Source: Sarcophilus harrisii (lineage: Eukaryota > Chordata > Mammalia > Dasyuromorphia > Dasyuridae). Taken from it: 64,000 bases of DNA. The stretch's first letter is position 1; each line of letters begins with the position of its first letter. The stretch is taken from NCBI RefSeq assembly GCF_902635505.1, contig NC_045426.1:540907818-540971817 (forward strand). Direction: 5' to 3'. This document shows, piece after piece, positions 61,699-64,000 of the stretch. The position numbers and the translations under genes were made by a program. The notes under the pieces are model-generated. The model did no database searches, was not told the DNA's origin, and saw only the letters and a list, made by a program, of their open reading frames with translations.

Positions 61699-62564
61699 TC
61701 AAAGGGCTATCAAACTGTGCATACCCTTTGATCCAGCTTGTATCTCAAAGAGATCATAAAGAAGGGAAAGGACCCACATGTGCAAAAAAAAGGGCTGCCA
61801 CCCTTTTTGTAGTGGCAAGAAACTGGTACCTGAATGGATGGCCCTTCAATTGAAGAATGGCTGAATAAGTTATATGGAATATTATTGTTCTATAAGAAAT
61901 GATCAGAAAGATGAATTTAGAAAGGCCTGGAGAGATTTACATTAATTGATGCTAAGTGAAGTGAGCAGAACCAAGAGAACATTGTACACAGTAACAAAAT
62001 TATACAATGGACTTGGCTCTTTTCATCAATAAGGTTATTCAGGTCAGTTCCAATAAACATGATGAAGAGAGACATCTGCATCCAGAGGGAGGGCTGTGGG
62101 GACTGAATGTAGTTCACAACATAGTATTTTCACTTTTTTCTTTTTTGTTGATGTTTGCATTTTGTTTTCTTTCTCATTTTTTCTCTTTTTCATCTGATTT
62201 TTCTTGTGCAGTATGATATTTATGAAAATATGTATAGAAGAATTGCGCATGTTTAACCTATATTGGATTACCTGCTGTCTAGGAGAGGGGGTAGGAAGAA
62301 GGAAGGTAGAAAAATATGGAACACTAGGTTTTGCAAGGGTGAATGGTAAAAGTATCTTTGCATATATTTTGAAAATAAAAAGCCATCATTCATTTATTTA
62401 TTTTTGCTGAGGCAACTGGGGTTAAGTGACTAGCCCAGAGCCACATAGTTAAGAAGTGTTAAATGTCTGAGACCAAATTAAATGTCCTCCTACCTGGAAC
62501 TTTATCTACTATACATCTGACTGCCCTAAAAAGTTATTATTAAAAAAAAAAAAAAAAAAAAAAA
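61699..62564 (+). mobile_element. L1 3' end inserted in CR1/L3
   Basis: Plus-strand L1 ORF2 C-terminus (L-S-N-C-A-Y-P-L-I-Q, then A-T-L-F-V-V-A-R-N-W) and 3' UTR with a long A tract at 62542-62565. Flanked by AGGCTGG at 61692-61698 and 62565-62571. A SINE sits in its tail. Confidence 0.82.
62391..62527 (-). repeat. WSINE-type SINE nested in the L1 tail
   Basis: Antisense SINE: TTGCTGAGGCAACTGGGGTT, AGTGACTAGCCCAGAGCCAC, ending CATCTGACTGCCC. Flanks AAAAAGCCATCATT (62377-62390) and AAAAAGTTATTATT (62528-62541) are a diverged 14-bp duplication. Confidence 0.8.
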
Positions 62565-62819
62565 AGGCTGGATGACCATGTATATATTGGGGATGTATGC
62601 TGAGGGAAATTCTGTTTAGGTACATCTTTGGATTTTAAGTCTTGATATTGTGATGTACATGTCAGTTCTTTTTCTACCAAATAAAGTCCATTTTTTAATT
62701 TGTCATTCTTGAGCCTCAATATATCATTTCTTAAGCCCCAACTCATACTATCTGCCCTCTTTCCAGCCCCTAACCCCAATTTAATTTGCAATATGGGTAA
62801 ATCAGACTGTCAGCTACCT

Positions 62820-63005
62820 TCTCACAGGCTTTTCTGCTTATATGTCATTTCCTAAGCTTGGAATGCCCTCTCACATGATTATATCTGGTGAATTCCTATC
62901 TGCCCTTTAAAAGACCAGTTCAAATGTTACCTTCTTCAAGACATCTCCCTAGCACAGTGCCTACTATATAGTAGGCACTTGATAAATGTTTATTGAATTG
63001 AATCG
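62820..63005 (+). mobile_element. L2 3' end
   Basis: CTAAGCTTGGAATGCCCTCT, AGTTCAAATGTTACCTTCTT, then a jump to AGCACAGTGCCTACTATATA and GTAGGCACTTGATAAATGTT: an L2 tail with an internal deletion. An MIR piece follows at about 63110-63210. Confidence 0.65.
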
Positions 63006-64000
63006 CACTCAGTTAGTATAGGTCCTTCCCCTGCCTGAGTTCTACAAACTTTATTTGTACCTCTTTTATGTGCATTATTTAGTATGACTATTAATTTGTG
63101 TATATGTCCTACAAAAAGAAAGCCTTAAAGCTGTAGGTTCGAGTTTCCTCCTCTGACACATACTGATTATGTGATCTTGAACAAATCTCTTAATATCTTA
63201 GTATTCAAGATTATAGACTTCAGATAAAGTATTCTTCATGTGGGAGTTTCCTATGATAATGAAATTAGGTCTAGTTCCTGCCCATCTTCTTATTTGACTG
63301 TGAAATCTATGATGGCAGTGGCCATATACTATATACATGGTATCTCTGTCTCCCAACACCTAAAATGTCTATCATGCAATAATTCAAGGATATAGGTTTT
63401 TATTCTATTGTATAGAACACTTGACAACTTTAAAAAGATTCCTTAATAATTACTGTGGCCAAAATATTGACTAACTGTATCCAACTGATAATGAACTTCC
63501 TGGAACTTAAACTAGTCCTCAAGGGACATGGTTGGACCTACATTCAGAGCCTTTTTGACTGGTAGAAATTGTTGGACTTTTCTTGTATTGCATCACTCCA
63601 TCTCACTGGGAGACAGTGGACAATCACTGAAGTAGAAAGGCCAGTCCATAGCTAGTGCCCAAGAGTGCTGAAGTTGGATATGGTCTCTGTCCTCAATCAG
63701 CTTATAATCTAACCCAAGGGGAGGGACTACAACAGAAACAGAGTTCCCTAAGAGGAAACTGGCTACCCTGGCAATAATTTCCAATTCCTTTGATTGATTC
63801 TCATATGGCATGAGATCAAGGTCCTTCACTGTTTTGGTTCTCCTGCTCCAGATACTACCCAGTTCACCAAAATTCTTTTTCCTAAATGGAGCAACCACTG
63901 GTTAGTCAGGAAGATGGGCGGTGAAGTTGGAGATGAGACAGAGCAGAGGTTTGGTCTGTATTACAGGATAAAATCATAGCTTTTAGACCACCTGGGACCT

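Larger units (their letters stand above)
61465..62640 (+). mobile_element. CR1/L3 3' end split by an L1
   Basis: The left part, 61465-61698, contains TTGGAAGAAGACTGGAGAGG, GTTCCAGAAGGCCAAAGAG and CTGAAACAGAGGCTGG. The right part from 62572 continues ATGACCATGTATATATTGGGG. Together they follow the CR1/L3 segment normally reading CAGAGGCTGGATGACCA. The element is old; its right limit is approximate. Confidence 0.7.
13245..64000 (-). other. E2F3: E2F3 transcription unit (5' end outside window)
   Basis: This is the span of the E2F3 gene seen here, from the inferred cleavage site to the right edge. E2F3 is a nuclear activator E2F that dimerises with DP proteins and drives S-phase genes until RB binds it. 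Coding exons 2-7 were assembled from splice signals and give one continuous 334-codon frame with the known domain order. Exon 1 is absent: both the long E2F3a exon and the short intragenic E2F3b exon should lie beyond 64000. I see no CpG-rich segment or matching N-terminal exon in 28181-64000. Identity is very secure; the start of the unit is unknown. Confidence 0.95.
28181..64000 (-). other. E2F3: E2F3 intron 1 (partial)
   Basis: The first intron, at least 35.8 kb, made up largely of transposon debris listed separately. Segments with no recognisable content include about 28200-28800, 29030-29900, 30190-31170, 32200-33650, 34950-37500, 43460-45170, 49000-50170, 53170-54290 and 58280-61160. 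No exon, CpG island or RNA gene was found in them. Any E2F3b first exon must lie further right. Confidence 0.85.

Noticed and set aside
1-64000. CRISPR arrays, operons, tRNA, snRNA or rRNA genes
   Set aside because: None was seen; the tRNA-like boxes found belong to SINEs, and the window is plainly mammalian.

Overview
The window is mammalian, and its repeats mark it as marsupial. It carries many 5'-truncated L1 copies whose ORF2 C-terminus and 3' UTR look like marsupial L1, tRNA-derived SINEs of the marsupial WSINE type, MIR-type SINEs, and old L2, CR1/L3 and RTE LINEs. The sequence is AT-rich. The species cannot be fixed from the sequence alone; an Australian marsupial is a guess. || One protein-coding gene is recognisable: E2F3, a retinoblastoma-controlled cell-cycle transcription factor, on the minus strand. 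Six coding exons (2 to 7) lie between 28180 and 16587. They join in frame into 334 codons plus stop: a cyclin-binding-type KRRLEL motif and basic linker (exon 2), the winged-helix DNA-binding domain (exon 3), the leucine-zipper dimerisation segment (exon 4), the marked box (exons 5 and 6), and the transactivation/RB-binding tail (exon 7). A 3' UTR of about 3.3 kb runs to two AATAAA signals near 13263-13293. Intron 4 is a minor-spliceosome (U12) AT-AC intron; the other four complete introns are GT-AG. No first exon (E2F3a or E2F3b) and no CpG island is seen up to 64000, so 28181-64000 is part of a first intron of at least 35.8 kb. || Layout: 1-13244 is intergenic DNA beyond the E2F3 3' end. It holds LINE-1 ORF1 remnants, a possible LTR fossil, three young L1 3' ends, and ancient L1 ORF2/ORF1 debris mostly in minus orientation. 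13245-16586 is the 3' UTR, with seed matches for miR-34, miR-125, miR-200, miR-15/16, miR-203 and let-7. 16587-28180 holds exons 7 to 2; intron 6 contains a long L2. 28181-64000 is intron 1, a mosaic of L1, L2, CR1/L3, RTE, SINEs and a complete 534-bp solo LTR. || The most instructive repeat structures are two same-orientation L1 insertions sharing three copies of one target-site duplication (6261-8233), a triple nest of SINE inside L1 inside CR1/L3 (61465-62640), and a solo LTR with clean 6-bp duplications. No novel multi-gene system is visible. The strongest biological signals are the AT-AC intron and the miRNA-site-rich 3' UTR of E2F3.
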